Shown: piece by piece, positions 42,534 to 51,931 of the stretch | Layout of the letters: the number at the start of each line of letters is the position of its first letter | Numbering within the stretch: the stretch's first letter is position 1 | Assembly (NCBI GenBank): GCA_964598225.1 | Contig: CAZRBG010000027.1 | Span: 1-64,000, forward strand | Length of the DNA stretch: 64,000 nucleotides | Source of the DNA: SG8-4 sp964598225 | GTDB taxonomy: Bacteria > Planctomycetota > Phycisphaerae > Sedimentisphaerales > Anaerobacaceae | Reading direction: 5' to 3' | Translations under genes and position numbers: made by a program | Notes under the pieces: generated by a model | What the model saw: only the letters and a program-made list of their open reading frames with translations | What the model was told of the DNA's origin: nothing | Database searches by the model: none

Positions 42534-43829
42534 ATGAAATCAGACAAAGAAACAATGACTCGTCGCCGTTTTCTCGAGACCAGCACGAAGTTTACAGCCC
42601 TGGCGGGATTATCGGTTGCCACGCAGGCATACGCAGCCGGCAGCGACCGGCTTCGCGTGGGCCTCGTAGGCTGTGGCGGCCGCGGCACAGGCGCCGCCGC
42701 CCAGGCCCTGTCAACCGGTGAAGGCGTGATCCTGACGGCAATGGGCGACGTATTTGAGAATCGCCTGCAACGCAGTCTCAAGAACCTCCAGGCCAACGAA
42801 GACTTCGGGCCGCGAGTCAAGGTCTCCGACGATGCTTGTTTCGTGGGTCTGGACGCATACCGGAAGGTTATCGACAGCGGCGTGGACGTGGTTCTCCTGG
42901 CCACCCCTCCCGGTTTTCGTCCCCAGCACCTGAAGGCCGCAATCGAGGCCAATAAACATGTGTTCTGCGAGAAACCAATGGCCACCGACGCTCCGGGCGT
43001 GCGCAGCGTGCTCGAGTCCGCCGTTGCCGCGAAGGAGAGGAACCTGGCTCTGGTAGCCGGCTTCTGTTGGAGATACCACCCGGCACGCCGCGCTTTTTAC
43101 AAGAAGGTACACAACGGCGCCATCGGCTCGGTTCGTGCCGTCTACGCCACGTACCTGACCGGACCGGTGAAACCTATGCCCCCATCGGATAAGCGCCCCA
43201 CGGGAATGAGCGACGTGGAATGGCAGCTTCACAACTGGTACAACTTCACCTGGCTGTCCGGCGACGGGCTGGTGGAACAGGCCTGTCACAGCGTGGACAA
43301 GATCGCCTGGGCGATGAACGGCGTCCTTCCGCTCAAGGCGGTAGCGACCGGCGGCCGACAATTCCCGAATCACGAGGGCAATATCTTCGACCATATCGAC
43401 GTTTTCTACGAGTACCCGGACGGAGTCCGTGCGTTCATGGCCCAGCGGCAGATCAACGGCTGCTACGGCGACAATTCCGACTACCTCATGGGCGCCGACG
43501 GATTCGGCGAAATCAAGGGCTGGAACGATCCCGTCATCACCGGCAAGGAGACCTGGGAATATGACGGCCCCAAAGCCAATATGTACCAGGTCGAGCACGA
43601 TGAGCTGTTCGCCTCCATCCGCAACGGCCGGCCCATCAACGACGGCGTCTGGATGGCTCACAGCACGCTGATGGCCCTCATGGGACGCATGGCCGCATAC
43701 GCCGGAAAAGAAATCTCCTGGACCGAAGCCCTGAATTCCCAGCAAAAACTCGTCCCCGACAACCTGACCTGGGACATGGAATTACCCATCAGACCCATGG
43801 CCATGCCGGGAAAAACCCAGTTTATCTGA
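42534..43829 (+). CDS. Tat-exported Gfo/Idh/MocA family oxidoreductase
   Basis: This 431-residue protein starts with a twin-arginine signal (TRRRFLETSTKFTALAGLSV). The N-terminal Rossmann domain has VGLVGCGGRGTG and the catalytic EKP motif (CEKPMATDAPGV, about residue 148). The C-terminal part is a GFO/IDH/MocA alpha/beta domain. Such enzymes oxidise or reduce sugars or their derivatives using NAD(P). AAAGG precedes the ATG at 42534; a GTG 16 codons earlier is less likely. It is common in Planctomycetota and probably takes part in periplasmic sugar processing, for example of the type made by DUF1080 proteins. Confidence 0.9.
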   Translation: MKSDKETMTRRRFLETSTKFTALAGLSVATQAYAAGSDRLRVGLVGCGGRGTGAAAQALSTGEGVILTAMGDVFENRLQRSLKNLQANEDFGPRVKVSDDACFVGLDAYRKVIDSGVDVVLLATPPGFRPQHLKAAIEANKHVFCEKPMATDAPGVRSVLESAVAAKERNLALVAGFCWRYHPARRAFYKKVHNGAIGSVRAVYATYLTGPVKPMPPSDKRPTGMSDVEWQLHNWYNFTWLSGDGLVEQACHSVDKIAWAMNGVLPLKAVATGGRQFPNHEGNIFDHIDVFYEYPDGVRAFMAQRQINGCYGDNSDYLMGADGFGEIKGWNDPVITGKETWEYDGPKANMYQVEHDELFASIRNGRPINDGVWMAHSTLMALMGRMAAYAGKEISWTEALNSQQKLVPDNLTWDMELPIRPMAMPGKTQFI

Positions 43830-43960
43830 TCCGTCCGCATGAGCGACGCCCAAAGCATCGTCACAATTATAGTCGTAGGATAAACGGGCGAGTTCGTAGT
43901 GCATGAGAGGCGTAGCGAGAAAATGCACCGGCTGTTCGTGGTTCGACTGAAAACAAGAGC

Positions 43961-43989
43961 TTGCGATAACACGGGATCCGTGCTATCAT
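43961..43989 (+). promoter_or_regulatory. putative promoter of the short HigA-like gene
   Basis: TTGCGA and TATCAT are separated by exactly 17 bases and end eight bases before the ATG, predicting a nearly leaderless transcript. Confidence 0.4.
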
Positions 43990-43996
43990 GTTATAA

Positions 43997-44233
43997 ATGA
44001 TTCGTATGCCAACACGTCGACCGCCGACGCATCCGGGCCGGATGCTTTTAGAGGAGTTTCTCAAGCCGCTGGGACTGACGCAGAGGCAGTTGGCCGAGGC
44101 TATTCACGTCCCTTACCAGCGAGTTAATGAGATCGTCAACGCCCGTCGCGGGATGACGCCGAGCACCGTCCTGCGTCTGGAGAAGTTCCTGGGGATGTCA
44201 TCGAGCTTCTGGATGAACCTCCAACTACGTTGA
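43997..44233 (+). CDS. HigA-like antitoxin, short
   Basis: This 78-residue XRE-type helix-turn-helix protein shows the HigA pattern: HPGRMLLEEFLKPLGLTQRQ, VPYQRVNEIVNARRGM and SSSFWMNLQLR. HigA proteins usually continue 15-25 residues after this point (typically WDLYxA). Here a TGA stops the frame, and no continuation was found in other frames. No HigB toxin gene lies next to it. It may be a decaying or orphan antitoxin that regulates itself or another locus. Confidence 0.7.
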   Translation: MIRMPTRRPPTHPGRMLLEEFLKPLGLTQRQLAEAIHVPYQRVNEIVNARRGMTPSTVLRLEKFLGMSSSFWMNLQLR

Positions 44234-44544
44234 AGAAATCACTTCATATATTGCAAGTGCTGCATATACACGAGGCTAACTGTTACGGCTCTGGATGGAA
44301 GGTGTCCGGTACAGGTTGGCGCTCTCTTCTATTCAATCCAGCTCCGTCTTGGTAAAGTTCTCAAACGGCCACAGGAGCAGATGCAATTGGATGGCCACCC
44401 GGAAAATCAATGACAGACGGACTCGCGTTTGATAAGATATAATCGTCCGTCGGGAACGAATTTATGGTTAGATTGCAAGACTCCGACAACGAGCATATCC
44501 GGCAGATGGTCGAACGCTTCTGACGATGCTTTGGAGCTTTCATT
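44234..44544. other. intergenic region upstream of PIN module 2
   Basis: This 311-base stretch holds no gene I can support. Its end provides GGAG before the PIN start. No repeat is obvious. Confidence 0.5.
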
Positions 44545-45033
44545 ATGAATAAAAGTGTTTATATTGAGACAACGATACCCAGTTTCTATTTTGATGTGCG
44601 ATCCGAACCAGAAATGGTAGCCCGGCGAGAGTGGACGCGTAGGTGGTGGGAGAAGGCAATTGATGAGCATGAGTTGGTTACAAGTGCAGCCGTTGTCGAG
44701 GAATTGTCGCGCGGGGAATTACCTGCTCGCGAAGATTCTCTGCGGCTCATCCAAGACCTTCCTCTTGTGCCGGTCGAACCGGAGGTTACGGAGATCGTCC
44801 AGACATACATTGCTCGAAAGATCATGCCGGACAATCCAATCGGCGATGCTCTCCATCTCGCCCTCGCATCTTTCCATCGGTGTGATTTTCTGCTTACCTG
44901 GAATTGCCGCCACCTTGCAAACGCAAATAAGTTCGAGCACATTAGAATGGTCAACGTGTTGCTGGGATTGTTTGTTCCTGTGCTGGTGACGCCCCTGGAA
45001 TTCTTAGGAGATGACGATGAAGACGGACGATGA
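44545..45033 (+). CDS. PIN-domain protein, VapC-like toxin (module 2)
   Basis: This 162-residue protein is a paralogue of the protein at 13724-14209, with SVYIETTIPSFYFD at the start, VEELSRGE (about 52-59), GDALHLALASFH (about 102-113) and the shared LLTWNCRHLANANK. First acidic position is Glu, as in module 1. GGAG lies nine bases upstream. It overlaps the following small gene by 17 bases, so toxin comes first. Likely an endoribonuclease toxin of unknown target. Confidence 0.82.
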   Translation: MNKSVYIETTIPSFYFDVRSEPEMVARREWTRRWWEKAIDEHELVTSAAVVEELSRGELPAREDSLRLIQDLPLVPVEPEVTEIVQTYIARKIMPDNPIGDALHLALASFHRCDFLLTWNCRHLANANKFEHIRMVNVLLGLFVPVLVTPLEFLGDDDEDGR

Positions 45034-45190
45034 GGGCATTCGTGCCGTACGCGACGTGCGGAAGAAAATCTCCGCCGAGTTCGATAACGATCCGAAGAAG
45101 CTTGTCGAACATTATATGGCCGAGCAAAAGAAGCACCAGGATCGGCTGCTTCGATCTGAGACTACACAACGAAGAAATACCAGTACCTGA
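45017..45190 (+). CDS. small antitoxin-like partner of PIN module 2
   Basis: This 57-residue protein has MKTDDEGIRAVRDVRKKISA at the start and LVEHYMAEQKKHQDRLLRSE in the middle. It begins inside the PIN gene, with AGGAG six bases before the ATG at 45017. An ATG six bases earlier is in the same frame. Its charge, length and overlap match the partner at 14199-14390. It probably neutralises the PIN protein, by inference only. Confidence 0.6.
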   Translation: MKTDDEGIRAVRDVRKKISAEFDNDPKKLVEHYMAEQKKHQDRLLRSETTQRRNTST

Positions 45191-45452
45191 CTGATAAGGC
45201 GGTTGGAGGGAGAAAAGGAAAGTAAAAGGTGTTCGGCACATTTTCCGGCTTTTCTTCTCAGTCATAATTTTTAACTGCAAATGTAGACGTGTTGCAGTTT
45301 CTTGTTGCCCGGTTCGCCTGGTTGATCAAGGCGTTTTTTTGACACACATTTCTATATAATCTCGCTGGGATGGCCGGAGAATTACTGGAATTTCGGCGGG
45401 ATTTTGTTATTGTATGGTCTCGAGTTTGTATGAATATTTTAAGGAGCTGTAT

Positions 45453-47309
45453 ATGAAATGCCAACTGAAGAATATGACTGCATTTGCGATTTGCGTACTC
45501 ATTGTGATTGCCTGCGATGCTCAGGTTTCCGCCGCGAGGGATCGCGTGGATGGGGATGGTTCGGTGGAGATCAGCGGCGAGATGAAGCAGTGGCATAAGA
45601 TAACGTTGACGCTGGATGGGCCGTTTGCGGCCGAGACGGATAGCGATCCCAATCCTTTTACCGACCACCGGATGACTGTTGCGTTTCGGCATGAATCGGG
45701 GTCGCCGAGTTATTCTGCGCCCGGTTATTTCGCTGCTGACGGCGATGCCGCGAATAGCTCGGCTGAGGCCGGGAATAAATGGCGGGCGCATCTGTCGCCG
45801 GATAAAGCCGGTGTGTGGACATACCGGGTTTCGATGGTAGCCGGAGACAACGTTGTGATCAATGCTGATATGGACGGCAAAGCACTGGCGAAATATCATG
45901 GCAGGAGCGGCCGATTCCGCGTCCGCCCGAGTGATAAAACCGGCCGGGACTTTCGTCGTAAGGGGAGATTAGAGTACGTGGGCGAGCATTATCTGCGTTT
46001 TGCCGGCAGCGGGGATTATTATCTCAAGGGCGGCGCCGACAGCCCGGAGAACTTCCTGGCGTACGACGAGATAGACGGCACGTACGACGCCGATGCGGGC
46101 TCGGGAAGTTACGGCCATATCGGCGGATTCATTCACCAGTATAAGCCGCACGTAAAGGACTGGCGCCCGGGCGATCCGACCTGGAAGGATGGTAAAGGCA
46201 AGGGCATCATCGGTGCGCTGAATTATCTGGCGAGCGAAAGGATGAACAGCGTCTACTTCCTGACGTACAACATCGACGGCGGCGACGGGCGAGACACGTG
46301 GATGTGGTCGACTGTAGACGAAAGAGAGCGATTCGACTGCAGCAAGCTGGGTCAGTGGGAGATCATATTCGACCACATGGATCGGCTTGGGATCATGCTG
46401 CACGTTGTTACGCAGGAGACGGAAAATGATCGTAAGCTCGGCGGCTCGGCGGGCCTTAATCCTATTCGCAAGCTTTACTATCGCGAATTAGCCGCACGTT
46501 TCAGCCATCACCTGGCGGTTATCTGGAATCTCGGCGAGGAAAACAATACGCCCGACGCCGACCGGAAGGAAATCGCTGCGTATATCCGTTCGCTCGATCC
46601 CTACGATCATCCGATTACGGTGCACACGAAATCGGGCAAGGCGCTTCAGTTTTATGACGGCCTCCTCGGCCATTCCTGTTTCGAGGCGACTTCAATTCAG
46701 GGCAATATGGCCAATTACAACAACGAGGCCATCGTGCTGCGCAAGCGTTCGGCCGAGGCAGGGCGCAAGTGGGCCATCTTCGGCGACGAGCAGAGCAAAG
46801 CCAGCCACGGCGTTGTTCCCGACGCCAACGATCCTACTCACGACATCCCGCGAAAGCAGGGCCTCTGGGGAAATCTGATGGGCGGCGGCTCCGGCGTGGA
46901 ATGGTACTTCGGCCACCAGTTTCCGCACATGGACATAAACTGTGAAGACTGGCGCTCCCGCGATATAATGTGGGACCAGACCCGCTATGCCCTGGAGTTC
47001 TTCCAGCAGCATTTGCCGTTCTGGGAGATGGAGCCGGACAACGCACTTGCCTCCGGAGAAGGCACACTGGTGTTAGCAAAGCCCGGCGATGTTTACGCGG
47101 TGTACCTGCCGACCGGCGGCACGGCTTCGCTGAAAGTCGATGCGGGCGACTACTCGGTGTGCTGGTACAATCCGAGGGCCGGCGGAAGACTCCTAAAAGG
47201 CAGTATCTCAAAGACCAAAGGACCATCGACCATCTCACTCGGTTTACCGCCGGGCGACGTTGAGCAGGATTGGACGGTGCTTGTGAAAGCCTCTGTTAGT
47301 GCGAATTGA
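45453..47309 (+). CDS. secreted DUF5060-type glycoside hydrolase-like protein
   Basis: This 618-residue protein has a signal peptide (about 1-28, ending QVSAA). Residues about 45-140 match a DUF5060 beta-sandwich (WHKITLTLDGPFA, FRHESG, VWTYRVSM). Residues about 195-500 resemble a (beta/alpha)8 glycosidase with IWNLGEENNTP carrying the likely acid/base Glu. The C-terminus has a putative collagen-binding-type sandwich (YSVCWYNPRAGG). Enzymes with this architecture hydrolyse polysaccharides; substrate unknown. AAGGAG sits seven bases before the ATG. Located upstream of kdsC with an 8-base gap. Confidence 0.82.
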   Translation: MKCQLKNMTAFAICVLIVIACDAQVSAARDRVDGDGSVEISGEMKQWHKITLTLDGPFAAETDSDPNPFTDHRMTVAFRHESGSPSYSAPGYFAADGDAANSSAEAGNKWRAHLSPDKAGVWTYRVSMVAGDNVVINADMDGKALAKYHGRSGRFRVRPSDKTGRDFRRKGRLEYVGEHYLRFAGSGDYYLKGGADSPENFLAYDEIDGTYDADAGSGSYGHIGGFIHQYKPHVKDWRPGDPTWKDGKGKGIIGALNYLASERMNSVYFLTYNIDGGDGRDTWMWSTVDERERFDCSKLGQWEIIFDHMDRLGIMLHVVTQETENDRKLGGSAGLNPIRKLYYRELAARFSHHLAVIWNLGEENNTPDADRKEIAAYIRSLDPYDHPITVHTKSGKALQFYDGLLGHSCFEATSIQGNMANYNNEAIVLRKRSAEAGRKWAIFGDEQSKASHGVVPDANDPTHDIPRKQGLWGNLMGGGSGVEWYFGHQFPHMDINCEDWRSRDIMWDQTRYALEFFQQHLPFWEMEPDNALASGEGTLVLAKPGDVYAVYLPTGGTASLKVDAGDYSVCWYNPRAGGRLLKGSISKTKGPSTISLGLPPGDVEQDWTVLVKASVSAN

Positions 47310-47316
47310 TCATAGC

Positions 47317-47829
47317 ATGGTTGACCTGACTGAAATAAAGTTGCTGGTTCTCGATGTGGACGGAGTTTTGACCGACGGGACGCTGATAATCAACGCTGAC
47401 GGCAGCGAGACGAAGTTTTTCAATACGCTCGACGGGCATGGGATACGCATGTGGCGGCGAGCGGGTCTGGAAGTGGCTATAATAAGCGGCAGAGAGTCGG
47501 AGCCTACCCGGCGGCGTGCGGCCCAACTGGGAATCGAACACGTCTTTCAGGATTGCCATTTCAAGCTGCCTGTAATCGAGGAATTACTCGGTCGGCTCGA
47601 CCTGACGCCGGAGAAAGTGGCGTACGTGGGCGACGATCTGATGGACCTGCCTGTAATACGATACGTCGGATTCGGGGTCGCCGTCGCCGACGCGGCCGAC
47701 GAAGTCAAACAGTACGCAGATTACGTGACCACCAAGCCCGGCGGCAAAGGGGCCGTGCGCGAGACAATAGAACACATACTCAAAGGCACGGACAAATGGG
47801 ACAAACTTATGGAAAGGTATCTGTCCTGA
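47317..47829 (+). CDS. kdsC: 3-deoxy-D-manno-octulosonate 8-phosphate phosphatase
   Basis: KdsC hydrolyses KDO-8-phosphate to KDO, a core LPS sugar. It belongs to the HAD family (type IIIA, tetrameric). The 170-residue protein has LDVDGVLTDG (D13 and D15), AIISGRES, the lysine in CHFKLPVIEELL, and VGDDLMDLPV. It is of normal length. No clear Shine-Dalgarno is seen, and a GTG six codons upstream overlaps the preceding gene, so start choice is uncertain. The next gene is LptC/A-like, the order seen in many Gram-negatives. Confidence 0.93.
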   Translation: MVDLTEIKLLVLDVDGVLTDGTLIINADGSETKFFNTLDGHGIRMWRRAGLEVAIISGRESEPTRRRAAQLGIEHVFQDCHFKLPVIEELLGRLDLTPEKVAYVGDDLMDLPVIRYVGFGVAVADAADEVKQYADYVTTKPGGKGAVRETIEHILKGTDKWDKLMERYLS

Positions 47830-47850
47830 CGGCAGAAAAAGGCATTTGAA

Positions 47851-50409
47851 ATGCGCAAAGTCCTTATCGGTTTTATTTCATTAGGCGGTGTGCTCGCGGC
47901 GTATGTTCTCTATACCGGCGTGAGCGATTCGCCCGTCATCGAGAGCGATCCGGGCGCCGAGTTTAGCGAGGCCGTCGCCGACAGCAATATTGGTGATTTC
48001 GACTCAAACGTGGGCAAGATCGGCGGTATTGGAATCGGCACCACCAAGAAGGCCGAGTACGTCACCCTGAACGAAGAGACCAAAGAGGTCGAGCGGATAT
48101 GGGGCTTCGAGACTTTGCTGAGCAAGTCGCGGGGTATCTGGGAACTCGAGGAACCCTATGTAAATGTCTTCGAGCGGGATTTCACGTGCTACATAACGGC
48201 TGACACCGGATGGGCGCGAATGGAGACCGCTGCCGAAAGGTCAACACCCAGGGATGCGACTTTCAGCGGGAACGTGGTAATACACGTCGAGCCAAAAGAT
48301 TCGAGCGACATGAAGGAGAGCTTTGTCTATCTCGACGACGTTGTTTTTATGAGCGAAAGATCGCAGCTATCTACAAAAGGGCCGGTTGAATACATCTCAG
48401 AGGATGTCCACATGCGGGGAAGAGGCCTGGAACTTATATTCAACGACCAGAGCGACCGTCTTGAGTACTTCAGAATTTTCGACCTGGAGATGCTGCGTCT
48501 AAAGAACGCGCGGACGGAAATGTTCTCCAGCTATCAGCCGCAAACGGATGAATCAGCCGAGGTTGAAACTCCGGCTGAGATACAACAAGCGGACGTCAAT
48601 GCCGTCGCTGTCGACACGGAGAAGCTCGAGGAGTCAACCGGCGATGATGCTCTTGGGGACGAGACGGAAGAGGGCGTATATTACAAATGTATACTAAGCA
48701 AGAACGTGCTTATTGATACGCCGGATGAGTTGATCTTCGCCGATCAGCGAATCCTCATCAGCGATATCTTTCTGTCGCAAGACTCTCTCTCGTCCGAAAC
48801 GGCCGACGCAAACGACACGGACACAGTGGCCGCAGCCGAAGAAGGTGTACCCGCTGATGACTCCAACAGTGTCTCTGCAAAAGGCGCGGTCGATCCGAAC
48901 AGCACCGTCGCTGCGGCTGTCGAGTCGAAAGTTTCGCCTGAGGAACCGAATGATATCGTAATAACGTGCGAGAACGGCATTGTTTTCGTGCCGATGGATA
49001 CCAACAGATCGCTCGACGAATTCATGCAGGTCGCCGCCGGTTCGGAAAGTGAGCGTCCCGAGGTGCTTGAGACCGACAGCAATCGGACAAAGTTCCTCGC
49101 TCCGACGATCGACTATGATGCGGTTACCGGGAACGTTGCCGCCGATGGTGAGTCCAGACTTATTTTGTTTTCCCGCGACAGGACCGGTGCCGATGCAAAC
49201 GAACCGCTCGCGCCGACAAACGTCACCGCCCGGGACGGAGTAACATTCTTCCAGGCATCCAACCAGGTCGTTTTCACAGGCGACTGCCTTGGTTCCATGC
49301 CCCAGAAAGGCTTGACCGAGCCGAGAGACGTGACGTTCCAAGCGCCGAAGATAACTGTAAATCTTCCCGAAAACAAAGACGCGCAACCCGACATGCTTGC
49401 GGCAGGACCGGCAAAGCTTACTTTTTACATGCAGGACACAAATGACCTTGGCGCCGCTCCCGATCCGAACGCGCCCGAAAAACCAAACGAACCCACCGCT
49501 GTCACAGTAACCGCTCAAAAAGAGGCAAGATTCTCAGGAACTGCGAATCAGATTGTTTTTGTAGACGATTGTCGATGCCTGACGACCCGAGAGGATCCGA
49601 ACGATCTGACGGGCTACGAGCTTCGGTCGGAATTGATAACCGTGGACCTGCCGGAGGATGCGAATGCGCCCGAGGCGGACTCGTCCGGGTCGACCGGCGG
49701 CATCAAGCATCTTACCGCCAGCGGCGGCGTTGTCAGGCTTGCTTCCACTAAGAGGGCAAAAGCCGATCCCAATCTTGTCGAATATGCTCATGATGTCAAC
49801 GACGCGGAGTTACTCGGCGGCGTCGAGTTAAAATGCGCCCGGGTTGATTTCGATCCCAACGAGGGACTGTTCAAAGCTTCGGGGGCGCCGGCGGAGATAG
49901 TAATGGACAATTCCAAAGTCGCCGTCTCCGAACAGGATCCGAACGGATTCAGCCTGAGCGGGCCGTGTTACGCCTTCCTTGCGAATTACGACAGTCTGAA
50001 ATATTTCATCAACGAAGATCGAATCGTAGCCGAAGCCGTCCCGGGCGGCGCTTTGTGGTTTCATTATGTTCCCGTCGTTGCCGGCGTCCACAATCCGGAT
50101 GCGATGACTACGGCATCGGCGCCGCGGGTGGAGGCCTTTCTCAAAAAGTTGCCGGACGGCAGAACCGAATTGTCGACTTTGAAAGCGACGGGCGGGATAG
50201 ATATTAGCGATTTGTCCAATGGAAATCACTTCATCGGCAGCGAGCTGCACTACGATCAGACAACATCCATCATGACAATCAACGGCGACGAGACAACACC
50301 GTGCCTTGGCAATGGTGCTCTTGTCGATGGGATCGAGTACAACGTAACCACCGGCAAACTCGACTTCAAAGTGATCGGCCCCGGTGCGATACAGACAAAT
50401 CAGCAATAA
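47851..50409 (+). CDS. large LptC/LptA-like periplasmic protein
   Basis: This 852-residue protein has one N-terminal membrane helix (about 1-21). The early region (about 35-200) resembles LptC, which takes LPS from the LptBFG transporter. The later region contains repeated OstA/LptA-like strand segments such as VTARDGVTFFQASNQVVFTG and VTAQKEARFSGTANQIVFVD. It is interspersed with Asp/Asn/Pro-rich loops (DPNDLTG, DANDTD, DPNAPEKPNE). LptC and LptA are separate and much shorter in proteobacteria, so here they may be fused. AAAAAGG lies upstream of the ATG. It is next to kdsC, which supports an LPS transport role. Confidence 0.72.
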   Translation: MRKVLIGFISLGGVLAAYVLYTGVSDSPVIESDPGAEFSEAVADSNIGDFDSNVGKIGGIGIGTTKKAEYVTLNEETKEVERIWGFETLLSKSRGIWELEEPYVNVFERDFTCYITADTGWARMETAAERSTPRDATFSGNVVIHVEPKDSSDMKESFVYLDDVVFMSERSQLSTKGPVEYISEDVHMRGRGLELIFNDQSDRLEYFRIFDLEMLRLKNARTEMFSSYQPQTDESAEVETPAEIQQADVNAVAVDTEKLEESTGDDALGDETEEGVYYKCILSKNVLIDTPDELIFADQRILISDIFLSQDSLSSETADANDTDTVAAAEEGVPADDSNSVSAKGAVDPNSTVAAAVESKVSPEEPNDIVITCENGIVFVPMDTNRSLDEFMQVAAGSESERPEVLETDSNRTKFLAPTIDYDAVTGNVAADGESRLILFSRDRTGADANEPLAPTNVTARDGVTFFQASNQVVFTGDCLGSMPQKGLTEPRDVTFQAPKITVNLPENKDAQPDMLAAGPAKLTFYMQDTNDLGAAPDPNAPEKPNEPTAVTVTAQKEARFSGTANQIVFVDDCRCLTTREDPNDLTGYELRSELITVDLPEDANAPEADSSGSTGGIKHLTASGGVVRLASTKRAKADPNLVEYAHDVNDAELLGGVELKCARVDFDPNEGLFKASGAPAEIVMDNSKVAVSEQDPNGFSLSGPCYAFLANYDSLKYFINEDRIVAEAVPGGALWFHYVPVVAGVHNPDAMTTASAPRVEAFLKKLPDGRTELSTLKATGGIDISDLSNGNHFIGSELHYDQTTSIMTINGDETTPCLGNGALVDGIEYNVTTGKLDFKVIGPGAIQTNQQ

Positions 50410-50430
50410 AGCAGACGCACCGGACTCTTT

Positions 50431-50541
50431 GTCATTCCGAGCTTAGCCGAGGAATCCGGCTAACAATGATGAGGGGTTTTACCTTTCCGAGCCAGGTTCT
50501 GCCGCCACGTGTTGCTGCGCATCCCTTCGGTCGACATGACA
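50431..50541. repeat. dispersed palindromic element (TCATTCCGAGC type)
   Basis: TCATTCCGAGCTTAGCCGAGG and TCCCTTCGGTCGACATGACA form the two ends of an element. A half copy TGTCATGTCGAGCGAAGCCG lies at 51157-51176. Confidence 0.65.
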
Positions 50542-50709
50542 AAATGTTGCTTGCCAGAAAATTTTGGCGCCCCCTCTTTATGGTCCCAATATTTTTCTTG
50601 CTTTCTCAAGCAATTTCGGCTATAATACGGCGAAGATAGGCGGGGCTGGCAGCTTTGATCGGGCCACAATGCGTTGCCCATACGGATTGTCTTGCGTAGG
50701 AGACAGAGT

Positions 50710-51144
50710 ATGGATCGGCAAGTGGAAGATTACATACACGGCTTGTCGGATTTGGAGTTGCTCGAGTACTCGAGAACTACGACACACCTACCCGAAGCTC
50801 TCGAATTTGCCAGAGAGGAACTAACCGATCGGCATCTTTCCCCTGACCGCATGAGCAATCTCGAAAAGCAGTTGCAGCAGCGAGCCAAAGAACGCGAAGA
50901 GCAGGCTCTTGCAATCGCCAACGAGCCGCTGCACTGGGAATGGCGCGTCGCCTGCTTTCTTTCGGGTTTATACATGGCGATTCCATTTGTGCTTTTCGTT
51001 CCCGCCTGGCATCGACTTCGCGACGAGGGCGGTGAGCGCAGGTACAAAGAGATGTGGATTGCTGTAATGATCGGTTTCTGCCTGCAGCCTATCCTTGTCC
51101 TGGTGGGCATCCCTCCCTGGAGCTGGATCATAGAACTTTTTTGA
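50710..51144 (+). CDS. small unknown membrane protein
   Basis: I do not recognise this 144-residue protein. GTAGGAGA lies ahead of the ATG at 50710. An upstream start 12 codons earlier has no support. The first 75 residues are polar and likely helical (LEKQLQQRAKEREEQALA). Two hydrophobic segments follow (about 83-100 and 115-135), separated by a charged loop, so it is a two-pass membrane protein. It stands alone between the LptC/A-like gene and the convergent HAD gene. Confidence 0.6.
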   Translation: MDRQVEDYIHGLSDLELLEYSRTTTHLPEALEFAREELTDRHLSPDRMSNLEKQLQQRAKEREEQALAIANEPLHWEWRVACFLSGLYMAIPFVLFVPAWHRLRDEGGERRYKEMWIAVMIGFCLQPILVLVGIPPWSWIIELF

Positions 51145-51244
51145 ACGGTTTTTCCATGTCATGTCGAGCGAAGCCGATACCTCTGGTCCACGCGCTGTTT
51201 GGTTCTCCTTGTGCGGAGAGATTTTATATACATTGCCATGGAGA

Positions 51245-51925
51245 CTAAGCACAAAGTTGCCGCAAATCTTCCATACTCAGATCGCCAAGCCGTGCGACGA
51301 CTCTTTCGGCGTCGCTGAGTTGCTCGGCATCGTAGGAGTTTGTCACGGCTATCGTATGCATTCCTGCCGCGTTGCCGGCCTGGAGGCCCCAATGGGAATC
51401 TTCTATCACGACGCATTGATCGGCGGTTAGAGGCGGATTGCTGTTTTCGCTCAGCCTCTGCAGCGCCAGCAGATATCCTTCCGGATCGGGTTTGCCATTC
51501 CTGACATGCTCAGCCGAAACTATCGTCTTGAAAAAATGCCGCAGGTTCGCTCCATCGACCATGGGCTTAATATCGGCCAGCAGCGCGCCCGAGCAGATAG
51601 CCATCGGGATTTCGTTCTGATCGAGCATCTTCAGAAAATCACGTACTCCCTCGAAGGTCCGGTCTTCGGTCTTCGTCAGCTCCTCGAATATCGCGCTCTT
51701 GCGTTTGACGATATCCGGAATTTGCCGCTCATCGACTTTGAGCAGGCCATCTTTGACGATCGCCTTATAGCAGTCGAAGTCGCTGAATCCCAGATATTTC
51801 TCATAGTAATCCTCTGTTTCTATCTTGACCCCGAACGGTTCCAGCGACTCATTGAAAGCACGAAGGTGCAAACCTTCCGAATCCGTAATCACCCCGTCAA
51901 AATCAAATATTACAGCTCTGAACAT
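51245..51925 (-). CDS. HAD-superfamily phosphatase, beta-phosphoglucomutase-like
   Basis: This 226-residue HAD subfamily IA protein has IFDFDGVITDSEGLHLRAF (nucleophile D8 and D10), the four-helix cap, PMAICSGAL for motif II, KPDPEGYLLALQRL (motif III Lys) and VVIEDSHWGLQAGNAAGM. It resembles beta-phosphoglucomutase and phosphoglycolate phosphatase. Substrate cannot be assigned. It begins six bases after the acyl-CoA dehydrogenase stop, so it is the last gene of the etf operon. Confidence 0.88.
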   Translation of the reverse strand: MFRAVIFDFDGVITDSEGLHLRAFNESLEPFGVKIETEDYYEKYLGFSDFDCYKAIVKDGLLKVDERQIPDIVKRKSAIFEELTKTEDRTFEGVRDFLKMLDQNEIPMAICSGALLADIKPMVDGANLRHFFKTIVSAEHVRNGKPDPEGYLLALQRLSENSNPPLTADQCVVIEDSHWGLQAGNAAGMHTIAVTNSYDAEQLSDAERVVARLGDLSMEDLRQLCA

Positions 51926-51931
51926 CCGTTA

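Noticed and set aside
45339..45360. TTGACA and TATAAT upstream of the DUF5060 gene
   Set aside because: Only 10 bases separate the two hexamers, too close for a normal sigma-70 promoter.
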